From Xylocopa sonorina (Eukaryota > Arthropoda > Insecta > Hymenoptera > Apidae): a stretch of DNA of 64,000 nt. The DNA lies in contig NW_027490115.1 of NCBI RefSeq assembly GCF_050948175.1, positions 248,001-312,000 of the forward strand, written 5' to 3'. Of this stretch, positions 39,321 through 51,830 are shown in pieces. Within the stretch, counting starts at the first letter, position 1; each line of letters opens with the position of its first letter. Both the position numbers and the translations under genes were made by a program. The notes below the pieces were generated by a model that was not told the origin of the DNA, did not search any database, and saw only the letters and a program-made list of their open reading frames with translations.

Positions 39321-42300
39321 TTCCATGCTAGGAAATAGCGTTTGCAGATATCTACGTATCGTAGCAATAGAGTTCTTATGCTTCCTAAATCGCGATATCG
39401 CATCTCTCTTCTATGTTTCATGATAAGGTATAATATTCATTGCGAAGTGTCATGTATACCTCGTATTCACTTCAAAGGAATGTAAATGCGTCACTTCCTT
39501 GCTAGGAAATAGCGTTTCCAGATGACTACGTGTCGAAACAATAGAGTTCTAATGATCTTAAAATGCCATATCGCATCTCACTTCTATGTTTCATGATAAG
39601 ATATAATATTCATTGCAAAGTGTCATGTATACCTCGTATTCACTTCAAAAGAATGTAAATGCGACATTTCCATGCTAGGAAGTAGCGTTTCCAGATGACT
39701 ACGTGTCGAAACAATAGAGTTCTAATGATACTTATAATGCCATATCGCATCTCACTTCTATGTTTCATGATAAGATATAATATTCATTGCGAAGTGTCAT
39801 GTATACCTCGTATTCACTTCAAAAGAATGTAAATGCGACACTTACGTGCTAGGAAATAGCGTTTGCAGATGTCTACGTATTGTAGCAATATAGTTCTAAT
39901 GCTTCTTAAAACGAGATGTCGCATCTCATTACTATGTTTCATGATCAGATGTAATATTCATTGCGAAGTGTCATGTATACCTCGTATTCACTTCAAAAGA
40001 ATGTAAATGCGACATTTCCATGCTAGGAAGTAGCGTTTGCAGATGTCTACGTATCTAGCAATAGAGTTCTAATGCTTCTTAGAACGCGATAACGCATCCC
40101 ACTTCTATGTTCCAAGATAAGATATAATATTTATTGCGAAGTGTCATGTATACCTCGTATTCACTTCAAAAGAATGTAAATGCGACACTTACGTGCTACT
40201 AAATAGCGTTTGCAGATGTCTACGTATCGTAGCAATAGAGTTCTAATGCTTCTTAAAACGAGATGTCGCATCTCATTTCTATGTTTCATGATCAGATGTA
40301 ATATTCATTGCGAAGTGTCATGTATACCTCGTATTCACTTTAAAAGGACGTAAATGCGACACTTCCTTGCTAGGAAATAGCGTTTCCAGATGAATACGTG
40401 TTGAAACAATAGAGTTCTAATGATTCTTAAAATGCCATATCGCATCTCACTTCTATGTTTCATGATAAGATATAATATTCATTGCGAAGTGTCATGTATA
40501 CCTCGTATTCACTTCAAAAGAATGTAAATGCGACATTTCCATGCTAGGAAGTAGCGTTTGCAGATGTCTACGTATCTAGCAATAGAGTTCTAATGCTTCT
40601 TAGAACGCGATAACGCATCCCACTTCTATGTTCCATGATGAGATATAATATTCATTGCGAAGTGTCATGTATACCTCGTATTCACTTCAAAAGAATGTAA
40701 ATGCGACACTTACGTGCTATTAAATAGCGTTTGCAGATGTCTACGTATCGTAGCAATAGAGTTCTAATGCTTCTTAAAACGAGATGTCGCATCTCATTTC
40801 TATGTTTCATGATCAGATGTAATATTCATTGCGAAGTGTCATGTATACCTCATATTCACTTTAAAAGGATGTAAGTGCGACACTTCCTTGCTGGGAAATA
40901 GCGTTTCCAGATGACTACGTGTCGAAACAATAGAGTTCTAATGATTCTTAAAATGCCATATCGCATTTCACTTCTGTGTTTCATGATAAGATATAATATT
41001 CATTGCGAAGTGTCATGTATACCTCGTATTCACTTCAAAGGAATGTAAATGCGACATTTCCATGCTAGGAAGTAGCGTTTGCAGATGTCTACGTATCTAG
41101 CAATAGAGTTCTAATGCTTCTTAGAACGCGATAACGCATCCCACTTCTATGTTCCATGATAAGATATAATATTCATTGCGAAGTGTCATGTATACCTCGT
41201 ATTCACTTCAAAAGAATGTAAATGCGACACTTACGTGCTATTAAATAGCGTTTGCAGATGTCTACGTATCGTAGCAATAGAGTTCTAATGCTTCTTAAAA
41301 CGAGATGTCGCATCTCATTTCTATGTTTCATGATCAGATGTAATATTCATTGCGAAGTGTCATGTATACCTCGTATTCACTTTAAAAGGATGTAAATTCG
41401 ACACTTCCTTGCTAGGAAATAGCGTTTCCAGATGACTACGTGTTGAAACAATAGAGTTCTAATGATTCTTAAAATGCCATATCGCATCTCACTTCTATGT
41501 TTCATGATAAGATATAATATTCATTGCGAAGTGTCATGTATACCTCGTATTCACTTCAAAAGAATGTAAATGCGACATTTCCATGCTAGGAAGTAGCGTT
41601 TTCAGATGTCTACGTATCCAGCAATAGAGTTCTAATGCTTCTTAGAACGCGATAACGCATCCCACTTCTATGTTCCATGATAAGATATAATATTCATTGC
41701 GAAGTGTCATGTATACCTCGTATTCACTTCAAAAGAATGTAAATGCGACACTTACGTGCTAGGAAATAGCGTTTGCAGATGTATACGTATCGTAGCAGTA
41801 GAGTTCTAATGCTTCTTAAAACGAGATGTCGCATCTCATTTCTATGTTTCATGATCAGATGTAATATTCATTGCGAAGTGTCATGTATACCTCGTATTCG
41901 CTTTAAAAGGATGTAAATGCGACACTTCCTTGCTAGGAAATAGCGTTTCCAGATGACTACGTGTCGAAACAATAGAGTTCTAATGATTCTTAAAGTGCCA
42001 TATCGCATCTCACTTCTATGTTTCATGATAAGATATAATATTCATTGCGAAGTGTCATGTATACCTCGTATTCACTTCAAAAGAATGTAAATGCGACATT
42101 TCCATGCTAGGAAGTAGCGTTTGCAGATGTCTACGTATCTAGCAATAGAGTTCTAATGCTTCTTAGAACGCGATAACGCATCCCACTTCTATGTTCCATG
42201 ATAAGATATAATATTCATTGCGAAGTGTCATGTATACCTCGTATTCACTTCAAAAGAATGTAAATGCGACACTTACGTGCTAGGAAATAGCGTTTGCAGA

Positions 42301-42959
42301 TGTCTACGTATCGTAGCAATAGAGTTCTAATGCTTCTTAAAACGAGATGTCGCATCTCATTTCTATATTTCATGATCAGATGTAATATTCATTGCGAAGT
42401 GTCATGTATACCTCGTATTCACTTTAAAAGGATGTAAATGCGACACTCCCTTGCTAGGAAATAGCGTTTCCAGATGACTACGTGTCGAAACAATAGAGTT
42501 CTAATGATTCTTAAAATGCCATATCGCATCTCACTTCTATGTTTCATGATAAGATATAATATTCATTGCGAAGTGTCATATATACCTCGTATTCACTTCA
42601 AAAGAATGTAAATAAGACACTTCCATGCTAGGAAATAGCGTTTGCAGATATCTACGTATCGTAGCAATAGAGTTCTTATGCTTCCTAAATCGCGATATCG
42701 CATCCCTCTTCTATGTTTCATGATAAGGTATAATATTCATTGCGAAGTGTCATGTATACCTCGTATTCACTTCAAAGGAATGTAAATGCGTCACTTCCTT
42801 GCTAGGAAATAGCGTTTCCAGATGACTACGTGTCGAAACAATAGAGTTCTAATGATTCTTAAAATGCCATATCGCATCTCACATCTATGTTTCATGATAA
42901 GATATAATATTCATTGCAAAGTGTCATGTATACCTCGTATTCACTTCAAAAGAATGTAA

Positions 42960-45740
42960 ATGCGACATTTCCATGCTAGGAAGTAGCGTTTCCAGATGAC
43001 TACGTGTCGAAACAATAGAGTTCTAATGATACTTATAATGCCATATCGCATCTCACTTCTATGTTTCATGATAAGATATAATATTCTTTGCGAAGTGTCA
43101 TGTATACCTCGTATTCACTTCAAAAGAATGTAAATGCGGCACTTACGTGCTAGGAAATAGCGTTTGCAGATGTCTACGTATTGTAGCAATATAGTTCTAA
43201 TGCTTCTTAAAACGAGATGTCGCATCTCATTTCTATGTTTCATGATCAGATGTAATATTCATTGCGAAGTGTCATGTATACCTCGTATTCACTTTAAAAG
43301 GATGTAAATGCGACACTTCCTTGCTAGGAAATAGCGTTTCCAGATGACTACGTGTCGAAACAATAGAGTTCTAATGATTCTTAATGTGCCATATCGCATC
43401 TCACTTCTATGTTTCATGATAAGATATAATATTCATTGCGAAGTGTCATGTATACCTCGTATTCACTTCAAAAGAATGTAAATGCGACATTTCCATGCTA
43501 GGAAGTAGCGTTTCCAGATGACTACGTTGTCGAAACAATAGAGTTCTAATGATTCTTATAATGCCATATCGCATCTCACTTCTATGTTTCATGATGAGAT
43601 ATAATATTCATTGCGAAGTGTCATGTATACCTCGTATTCACTTCAAAAGTATGTAAATGCGACACTTACGTGCTAGGAATTAGCGTTTGCAGATGTCTAC
43701 GTATCGTAGCAATATAGTTCTAATGCTTCTTAAAACGAGATGTCGCATCTCATTTCTATGTTTCATGATCAGATGTAATATTCATTGCGAAGTGTCATGT
43801 ATACCTCGTATTCACTTTAAAAGGATGTAAATGCGACACTTCCTTGCTAGGAAATAGCGTTTCCAGATGACTACGTGTCGAAACAATAGAGTTCTAATGA
43901 TTCTTAAAATGCCATATCGCATTTCACTTCTATGTTTCATGATAAGATATAATATTCATTGCGAAGTGTCATGTATACCTCGTATTCACTTCAAAAGAAT
44001 GTAAATGCGACATTTCCATGCTAGGAAGTAGCGTTTGCAGATGTCTACGTATCTAGCAATAGAGTTCTAATGCTTCTTAGAACGCGATATCGCATCCCAC
44101 TTCTATGTTCCATGATAAGATATAATATTCATTGCGAAGTGTCATGTATACCTCGTATTCACTTCAAAAGAATGTAAATGCGACACTTACGTGCTAGGAA
44201 ATAGCGTTTGCAGATGTCTACGTATCGTAGCAATAGAGTTCTAATGCTTCTTAAAACGAGATGTCGCATCTCATTTCTATGTTTCATGATCAGATGTAAT
44301 ATTCATTGCGAAGTGTCATGTATACCTCGTATTCACTTTAAAACGATGTAAATGCGACACTTCCTTGCTAGGAAATAGCGTTTCCAGATGACTACGTGTC
44401 GAAACAATAGAGTTCTAATGATTCTTAAAGTACCATATCGCATCTCACTTCTATGTTTCATGATAAGATATAATATTCATTGCGAAGTGTCATGTATACC
44501 TCGTATTCACTTCAAAAGAATGTAAGTGCGACATTTCCATGCTAGGAAGTAGCGTTTGCAGATGTCTACGTATCTAGCAATAGAGTTCTAATGCTTCTTA
44601 GAACGCGATAACGCATACCACTTCTATGTTCCATGATAAGATATAATATTCATTGCGAAGTGTCATGTATACCTCGTATTCACTTCAAAAGAATGTAAAT
44701 GCGACATTTCCATGCTAGGAAGTAGCGTTTGCAGATGTCTACGTATCTAGCAATAGAGTTCTAATGCGTCTTAGAACGCGATAACGCATCCCACTTCTAT
44801 GTTCCATGATGAGATATAATATTCATTGCGAAGTGTCATGTATACCTCGTATTCACTTCAAAAGAATGTAAATGCGACACTTACGTGCTATTAAATAGCG
44901 TTTGCAAATGTCTACGTATCGTAGCAATAGAGTTCTAATGCTTCTTAAAATGAGATGTCGCATCTCATTTCTATGTTTCATGATCAGATGTAATATTCAT
45001 TGCGAAGTGTCATGTATACCTCGTATTCACTTTAAAAGGATGTAAATGCGACACTTCCTTGCTGGGAAATAGCGTTTCCAGATGACTACGTGTCGAAACT
45101 ATAGAGTTCTAATGATTCTTAAAATGCCATATCGCATTTCACTTCTATGTTTCATGATAAGATATAATATTCATTGCGAAGTGTCATGTATACCTCGTAT
45201 TCACTTCAAAAGAATGTAAATGCGACATTTCCATGCTAGGAAGTAGCGTTTGCAGATGTCTACGTATCTAGCAATAGAGTTCTAATGCTTCTTAGAACGC
45301 GATAACGCATCCCACTTCTATGTTCCATGATAAGATATAATATTCATTGCGAAGTGTCATGTATACCTCGTATTCACTTCAAAAGAATGTAAATGCGACA
45401 CTTACGTGCTATTAAATAGCGTTTGCAGATGTCTACGTATCGTAGCAATAGAGTTCTAATGCTTCTTAAAACGAGATGTCGCATCTCATTACTATGTTTC
45501 ATGATCAGATGTAATATTCATTGCGAAGTGTCATGTATACCTCGTATTCACTTTAAAAGGACGTAAATGCGACACTTCCTTGCTAGGAAATAGCGTCTCC
45601 AGATGACTACATGTAGAAACAATAGAGTTCTAATGATTCTTAAAATGCCATATCGCATCTCACTTCTATGTTTCATGATAAGATATAATATTCATTGCGA
45701 AGTGTCATGTATACCTCGTATTCACTTCAAAAGAATGCAA
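42960..45740 (-). repeat. 2,781 bp (16-monomer) tandem duplication, copy 1
   Basis: Four private variants recur exactly 2,781 bp later: ATATTCTTTGCG (43,084 and 45,865), ACTACGTTGTCG with an extra base (43,521 and 46,302), TTTAAAACGATG (44,337 and 47,118) and CATGTAGAAAC (45,610 and 48,391). By eye the two copies are nearly identical; one difference is CTACGTTTCATG in copy 2 where copy 1 has CTATGTTTCATG. Boundaries are approximate to within one monomer. Confidence 0.92.
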
Positions 45741-48521
45741 ATGCGACATTTCCATGCTAGGAAGTAGCGTTTCCAGATGACTACGTGTCGAAACAATAGA
45801 GTTCTAATGATACTTATAATGCCATATCGCATCTCACTTCTATGTTTCATGATAAGATATAATATTCTTTGCGAAGTGTCATGTATACCTCGTATTCACT
45901 TCAAAAGAATGTAAATGCGGCACTTACGTGCTAGGAAATAGCGTTTGCAGATGTCTACGTATTGTAGCAATATAGTTCTAATGCTTCTTAAAACGAGATG
46001 TCGCATCTCATTTCTACGTTTCATGATCAGATGTAATATTCATTGCGAAGTGTCATGTATACCTCGTATTCACTTTAAAAGGATGTAAATGCGACACTTC
46101 CTTGCTAGGAAATAGCGTTTCCAGATGACTACGTGTCGAAACAATAGAGTTCTAATGATTCTTAATGTGCCATATCGCATCTCACTTCTATGTTTCATGA
46201 TAAGATATAATATTCATTGCGAAGTGTCATGTATACCTCGTATTCACTTCAAAAGAATGTAAATGCGACATTTCCATGCTAGGAAGTAGCGTTTCCAGAT
46301 GACTACGTTGTCGAAACAATAGAGTTCTAATGATTCTTATAATGCCATATCGCATCTCACTTCTATGTTTCATGATGAGATATAATATTCATTGCGAAGT
46401 GTCATGTATACCTCGTATTCACTTCAAAAGTATGTAAATGCGACACTTACGTGCTAGGAATTAGCGTTTGCAGATGTCTACGTATCGTAGCAATATAGTT
46501 CTAATGCTTCTTAAAACGAGATGTCGCATCTCATTTCTATGTTTCATGATCAGATGTAATATTCATTGCGAAGTGTCATGTATACCTCGTATTCACTTTA
46601 AAAGGATGTAAATGCGACACTTCCTTGCTAGGAAATAGCGTTTCCAGATGACTACGTGTCGAAACAATAGAGTTCTAATGATTCTTAAAATGCCATATCG
46701 CATTTCACTTCTATGTTTCATGATAAGATATAATATTCATTGCGAAGTGTCATGTATACCTCGTATTCACTTCAAAAGAATGTAAATGCGACATTTCCAT
46801 GCTAGGAAGTAGCGTTTGCAGATGTCTACGTATCTAGCAATAGAGTTCTAATGCTTCTTAGAACGCGATATCGCATCCCACTTCTATGTTCCATGATAAG
46901 ATATAATATTCATTGCGAAGTGTCATGTATACCTCGTATTCACTTCAAAAGAATGTAAATGCGACACTTACGTGCTAGGAAATAGCGTTTGCAGATGTCT
47001 ACGTATCGTAGCAATAGAGTTCTAATGCTTCTTAAAACGAGATGTCGCATCTCATTTCTATGTTTCATGATCAGATGTAATATTCATTGCGAAGTGTCAT
47101 GTATACCTCGTATTCACTTTAAAACGATGTAAATGCGACACTTCCTTGCTAGGAAATAGCGTTTCCAGATGACTACGTGTCGAAACAATAGAGTTCTAAT
47201 GATTCTTAAAGTACCATATCGCATCTCACTTCTATGTTTCATGATAAGATATAATATTCATTGCGAAGTGTCATGTATACCTCGTATTCACTTCAAAAGA
47301 ATGTAAGTGCGACATTTCCATGCTAGGAAGTAGCGTTTGCAGATGTCTACGTATCTAGCAATAGAGTTCTAATGCTTCTTAGAACGCGATAACGCATACC
47401 ACTTCTATGTTCCATGATAAGATATAATATTCATTGCGAAGTGTCATGTATACCTCGTATTCACTTCAAAAGAATGTAAATGCGACATTTCCATGCTAGG
47501 AAGTAGCGTTTGCAGATGTCTACGTATCTAGCAATAGAGTTCTAATGCGTCTTAGAACGCGATAACGCATCCCACTTCTATGTTCCATGATGAGATATAA
47601 TATTCATTGCGAAGTGTCATGTATACCTCGTATTCACTTCAAAAGAATGTAAATGCGACACTTACGTGCTATTAAATAGCGTTTGCAAATGTCTACGTAT
47701 CGTAGCAATAGAGTTCTAATGCTTCTTAAAATGAGATGTCGCATCTCATTTCTATGTTTCATGATCAGATGTAATATTCATTGCGAAGTGTCATGTATAC
47801 CTCGTATTCACTTTAAAAGGATGTAAATGCGACACTTCCTTGCTGGGAAATAGCGTTTCCAGATGACTACGTGTCGAAACTATAGAGTTCTAATGATTCT
47901 TAAAATGCCATATCGCATTTCACTTCTATGTTTCATGATAAGATATAATATTCATTGCGAAGTGTCATGTATACCTCGTATTCACTTCAAAAGAATGTAA
48001 ATGCGACATTTCCATGCTAGGAAGTAGCGTTTGCAGATGTCTACGTATCTAGCAATAGAGTTCTAATGCTTCTTAGAACGCGATAACGCATCCCACTTCT
48101 ATGTTCCATGATAAGATATAATATTCATTGCGAAGTGTCATGTATACCTCGTATTCACTTCAAAAGAATGTAAATGCGACACTTACGTGCTATTAAATAG
48201 CGTTTGCAGATGTCTACGTATCGTAGCAATAGAGTTCTAATGCTTCTTAAAACGAGATGTCGCATCTCATTACTATGTTTCATGATCAGATGTAATATTC
48301 ATTGCGAAGTGTCATGTATACCTCGTATTCACTTTAAAAGGACGTAAATGCGACACTTCCTTGCTAGGAAATAGCGTCTCCAGATGACTACATGTAGAAA
48401 CAATAGAGTTCTAATGATTCTTAAAATGCCATATCGCATCTCACTTCTATGTTTCATGATAAGATATAATATTCATTGCGAAGTGTCATGTATACCTCGT
48501 ATTCACTTCAAAAGAATGCAA
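45741..48521 (-). repeat. 2,781 bp (16-monomer) tandem duplication, copy 2
   Basis: Near-identical second copy. Identity ends at about 48,552, where the first copy continues as type B (GTTTCCAGATGACTACG at about 45,770) but this one continues as type C and then A. The AGAATGCAAATGCG variant occurs at the end of both copies (about 45,733 and 48,514), placing the junction close to it. Confidence 0.92.
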
Positions 48522-50420
48522 ATGCGACATTTCCATGCTAGGAAGTAGCGTTTGCAGATGTCTACGTATCTAGCAATAGAGTTCTAATGCTTCTTAAAAC
48601 GAGATGTCGCATCTCATTTCTATGTTTCATGATCAGATGTAATATTCATTGCGAAGTGTCATGTATACCTCGTATTCACTTTAAAAGGATGTAAATGCGA
48701 CACTTCCTTGCTAGGAAATAGCGTTTCCAGATGACTACGTGTCGAAACAATAGAGTTCTAATGATTCTTAAAGTGCCATATCGCATCTCACTTCTATGTT
48801 TCATGATAAGATATAATATTCATTGCGAAGTGTCATGTATACCTCGTATTCACTTCAAAAGAATGTAAATGCGACATTTCCATGCTAGGAAGTAGCGTTT
48901 GCAGATGTCTACGTATCTAGCAATAGAGTTCTAATGCTTCTTAGAACGCGATAACGCATCCCACTTCTATGTTCCATGATAAGATATAATATTCATTGCG
49001 AAGTGTCATGTATACCTCGTATTCACTTCAAAAGAATGTAAATGCGACACTTACGTGCTAGGAAATAGCGTTTGCAGATGTCTACGTATCGTAGCAATAG
49101 AGTTCTAATGCTTCTTAAAACGAGATGTCGCATCTCATTTCTATGTTTCATGATCAGATGTAATATTCATTGCGAAGTGTCATGTATACCTCGTATTCAC
49201 TTTAAAACGATGTAAATGCGACACTTCCTTGCTAGGAAATAGCGTTTCCAGATGACTACGTATCGAAACAATAGAGTTCTAATGATTCTTAAAGTACCAT
49301 ATCGCATCTCACTTCTATGTTTCATGATAAGATATAATATTCATTGCGAAGTGTCATGTATACCTCGTATTCACTTCAAAAGAATGTAAGTGCGACATTT
49401 CCATGCTAGGAAGTAGCGTTTGCAGATGTCTACGTATCTAGCAATAGAGTTCTAATGCTTCTTAGAACGCGATAACGCATCCCACTTCTATGTTCCATGA
49501 TAAGATATAATATTCATTGCGAAGTGTCATGTATACCTCGTATTCACTTCAAAAGAATGTAAATGCGACACTTACGTGCTATTAAATAGCGTTTGCAAAT
49601 GTCTACGTATCGTAGCAATAGAGTTCTAATGCTTCTTAAAATGAGATGTCGCATCTCATTTCTATGTTTCATGATCAGATGTAATATTCATTGCGAAGTG
49701 TCATGTATACCTCGTATTCACTTTAAAAGGATGTAAATGCGACACTTCCTTGCTGGGAAATAGCGTTTCCAGATGACTACGTGTCGAAACAATAGAGTTC
49801 TAATGATTCTTAAAGTACCATATCGCATCTCACTTCTATGTTTCATGATAAGATATAATATTCATTGCGAAGTGTCATGTATACCTCGTATTCACTTCAA
49901 AAGAATGTAAATGCGACATTTCCATGCTAGGAAGTAGCGTTTGCAGATGTCTACGTATCTAGCAATAGAGTTCTAATGCTTCTTAGAACGCGATAACGCA
50001 TCCCACTTCTATGTTCCATGATAAGATATAATATTCATTGCGAAGTGTCATGTATACCTCGTATTCACTTCAAAAGAATGTAAATGCGACACTTACGTGC
50101 TATTAAATAGCGTTTGCAGATGTCTACGTATCGTAGCAATAGAGTTCTAATGCTTCTTAAAACGAGATGTCGCATCTCATTACTATGTTTCATGATCAGA
50201 TGTAATATTCATTGCGAAGTGTCATGTATACCTCGTATTCACTTTAAAAGGACGTAAATGCGACACTTCCTTGCTAGGAAATAGCGTCTCCAGATGACTA
50301 CGTGTTGAAACAATAGAGTTCTAATGATTCTTAAAATGCCATATCGCATCTCACTTCTATGTTTCATGATAAGATATAATATTCATTGCGAAGTGTCATG
50401 TATACCTCGTATTCACTTCA
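48511..50420 (-). repeat. 1,910 bp (11-monomer) tandem duplication, copy 1
   Basis: AAAGAATGCAAATGCG at 48,511 recurs at 50,421, and TTTAAAACGATG at 49,201 recurs at 51,111, both 1,910 bp apart. GACTACGTATCGAAAC and CTTAAAGTACC are also shared. The block opens with a C/A hybrid monomer (ACGTATCTAGCAATAG followed by CTTAAAACGAGATGTCG). It abuts the 2,781 bp duplication, so two amplification events of different size lie end to end. Confidence 0.9.
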
Positions 50421-51830
50421 AAAGAATGCAAATGCGACATTTCCATGCTAGGAAGTAGCGTTTGCAGATGTCTACGTATCTAGCAATAGAGTTCTAATGC
50501 TTCTTAAAACGAGATGTCGCATCTCATTTCTATGTTTCATGATCAGATGTAATATTCATTGCGAAGTGTCATGTATACCTCGTATTCACTTTAAAAGGAT
50601 GTAAATGCGACACTTCCTTGCTAGGAAATAGCGTTTCCAGATGACTACGTGTCGAAACAATAGAGTTCTAATGATTCTTAAAGTGCCATATCGCATCTCA
50701 CTTCTATGTTTCATGATAAGATATAATATTCATTGCGAAGTGTCATGTATACCTCGTATTCACTTCAAAAGAATGTAAATGCGACATTTCCATGCTAGGA
50801 AGTAGCGTTTGCAGATGTCTACGTATCTAGCAATAGAGTTCTAATGCTTCTTAGAACGCGATAACGCATCCCACTTCTATGTTCCATGATAAGATATAAT
50901 ATTCATTGCGAAGTGTCATGTATACCTCGTATTCACTTCAAAAGAATGTAAATGCGACACTTACGTGCTAGGAAATAGCGTTTGCAGATGTCTACGTATC
51001 GTAGCAATAGAGTTCTAATGCTTCTTAAAACGAGATGTCGCATCTCATTTCTATGTTTCATGATCAGATGTAATATTCATTGCGAAGTGTCATGTATACC
51101 TCGTATTCACTTTAAAACGATGTAAATGCGACACTTCCTTGCTAGGAAATAGCGTTTCCAGATGACTACGTATCGAAACAATAGAGTTCTAATGATTCTT
51201 AAAGTACCATATCGCATCTCACTTCTATGTTTCATGATAAGATATAATATTCATTGCGAAGTGTCATGTATACCTCGTATTCACTTCAAAAGAATGTAAG
51301 TGCGACATTTCCATGCTAGGAAGTAGCGTTTGCAGATGTCTACGTATCTAGCAATAGAGTTCTAATGCTTCTTAGAACGCGATAACGCATCCCACTTCTA
51401 TGTTCCATGATAAGATATAATATTCATTGCGAAGTGTCATGTATACCTCGTATTCACTTCAAAAGAATGTAAATGCGACACTTACGTGCTATTAAATAGC
51501 GTTTGCAAATGTCTACGTATCGTAGCAATAGAGTTCTAATGCTTCTTAAAATGAGATGTCGCATCTCATTTCTATGTTTCATGATCAGATGTAATATTCA
51601 TTGCGAAGTGTCATGTATACCTCGTATTCACTTTAAAAGGATGTAAATGCGACACTTCCTTGCTGGGAAATAGCGTTTCCAGATGACTACGTGTCGAAAC
51701 AATAGAGTTCTAATGATTCTTAAAGTACCATATCGCATCTCACTTCTATGTTTCATGATAAGATATAATATTCATTGCGAAGTGTCATGTATACCTCGTA
51801 TTCACTTCAAAAGAATGTAAGTGCGACATT
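50421..51830 (-). repeat. 1,910 bp duplication, copy 2 (truncated by recombination)
   Basis: Follows copy 1 to about 51,830, where it reads GTAAGTGCGACATTTCC instead of GTAAATGCGACATTTCC. It then continues as two successive C monomers (GCTTCTTAGAACG, then GCGTCTTAGAACG with TTCCATAATGAG), an order resembling about 44,525-44,820 and 47,300-47,600. The third hybrid C/A monomer reappears at about 53,033-53,150. Confidence 0.82.
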
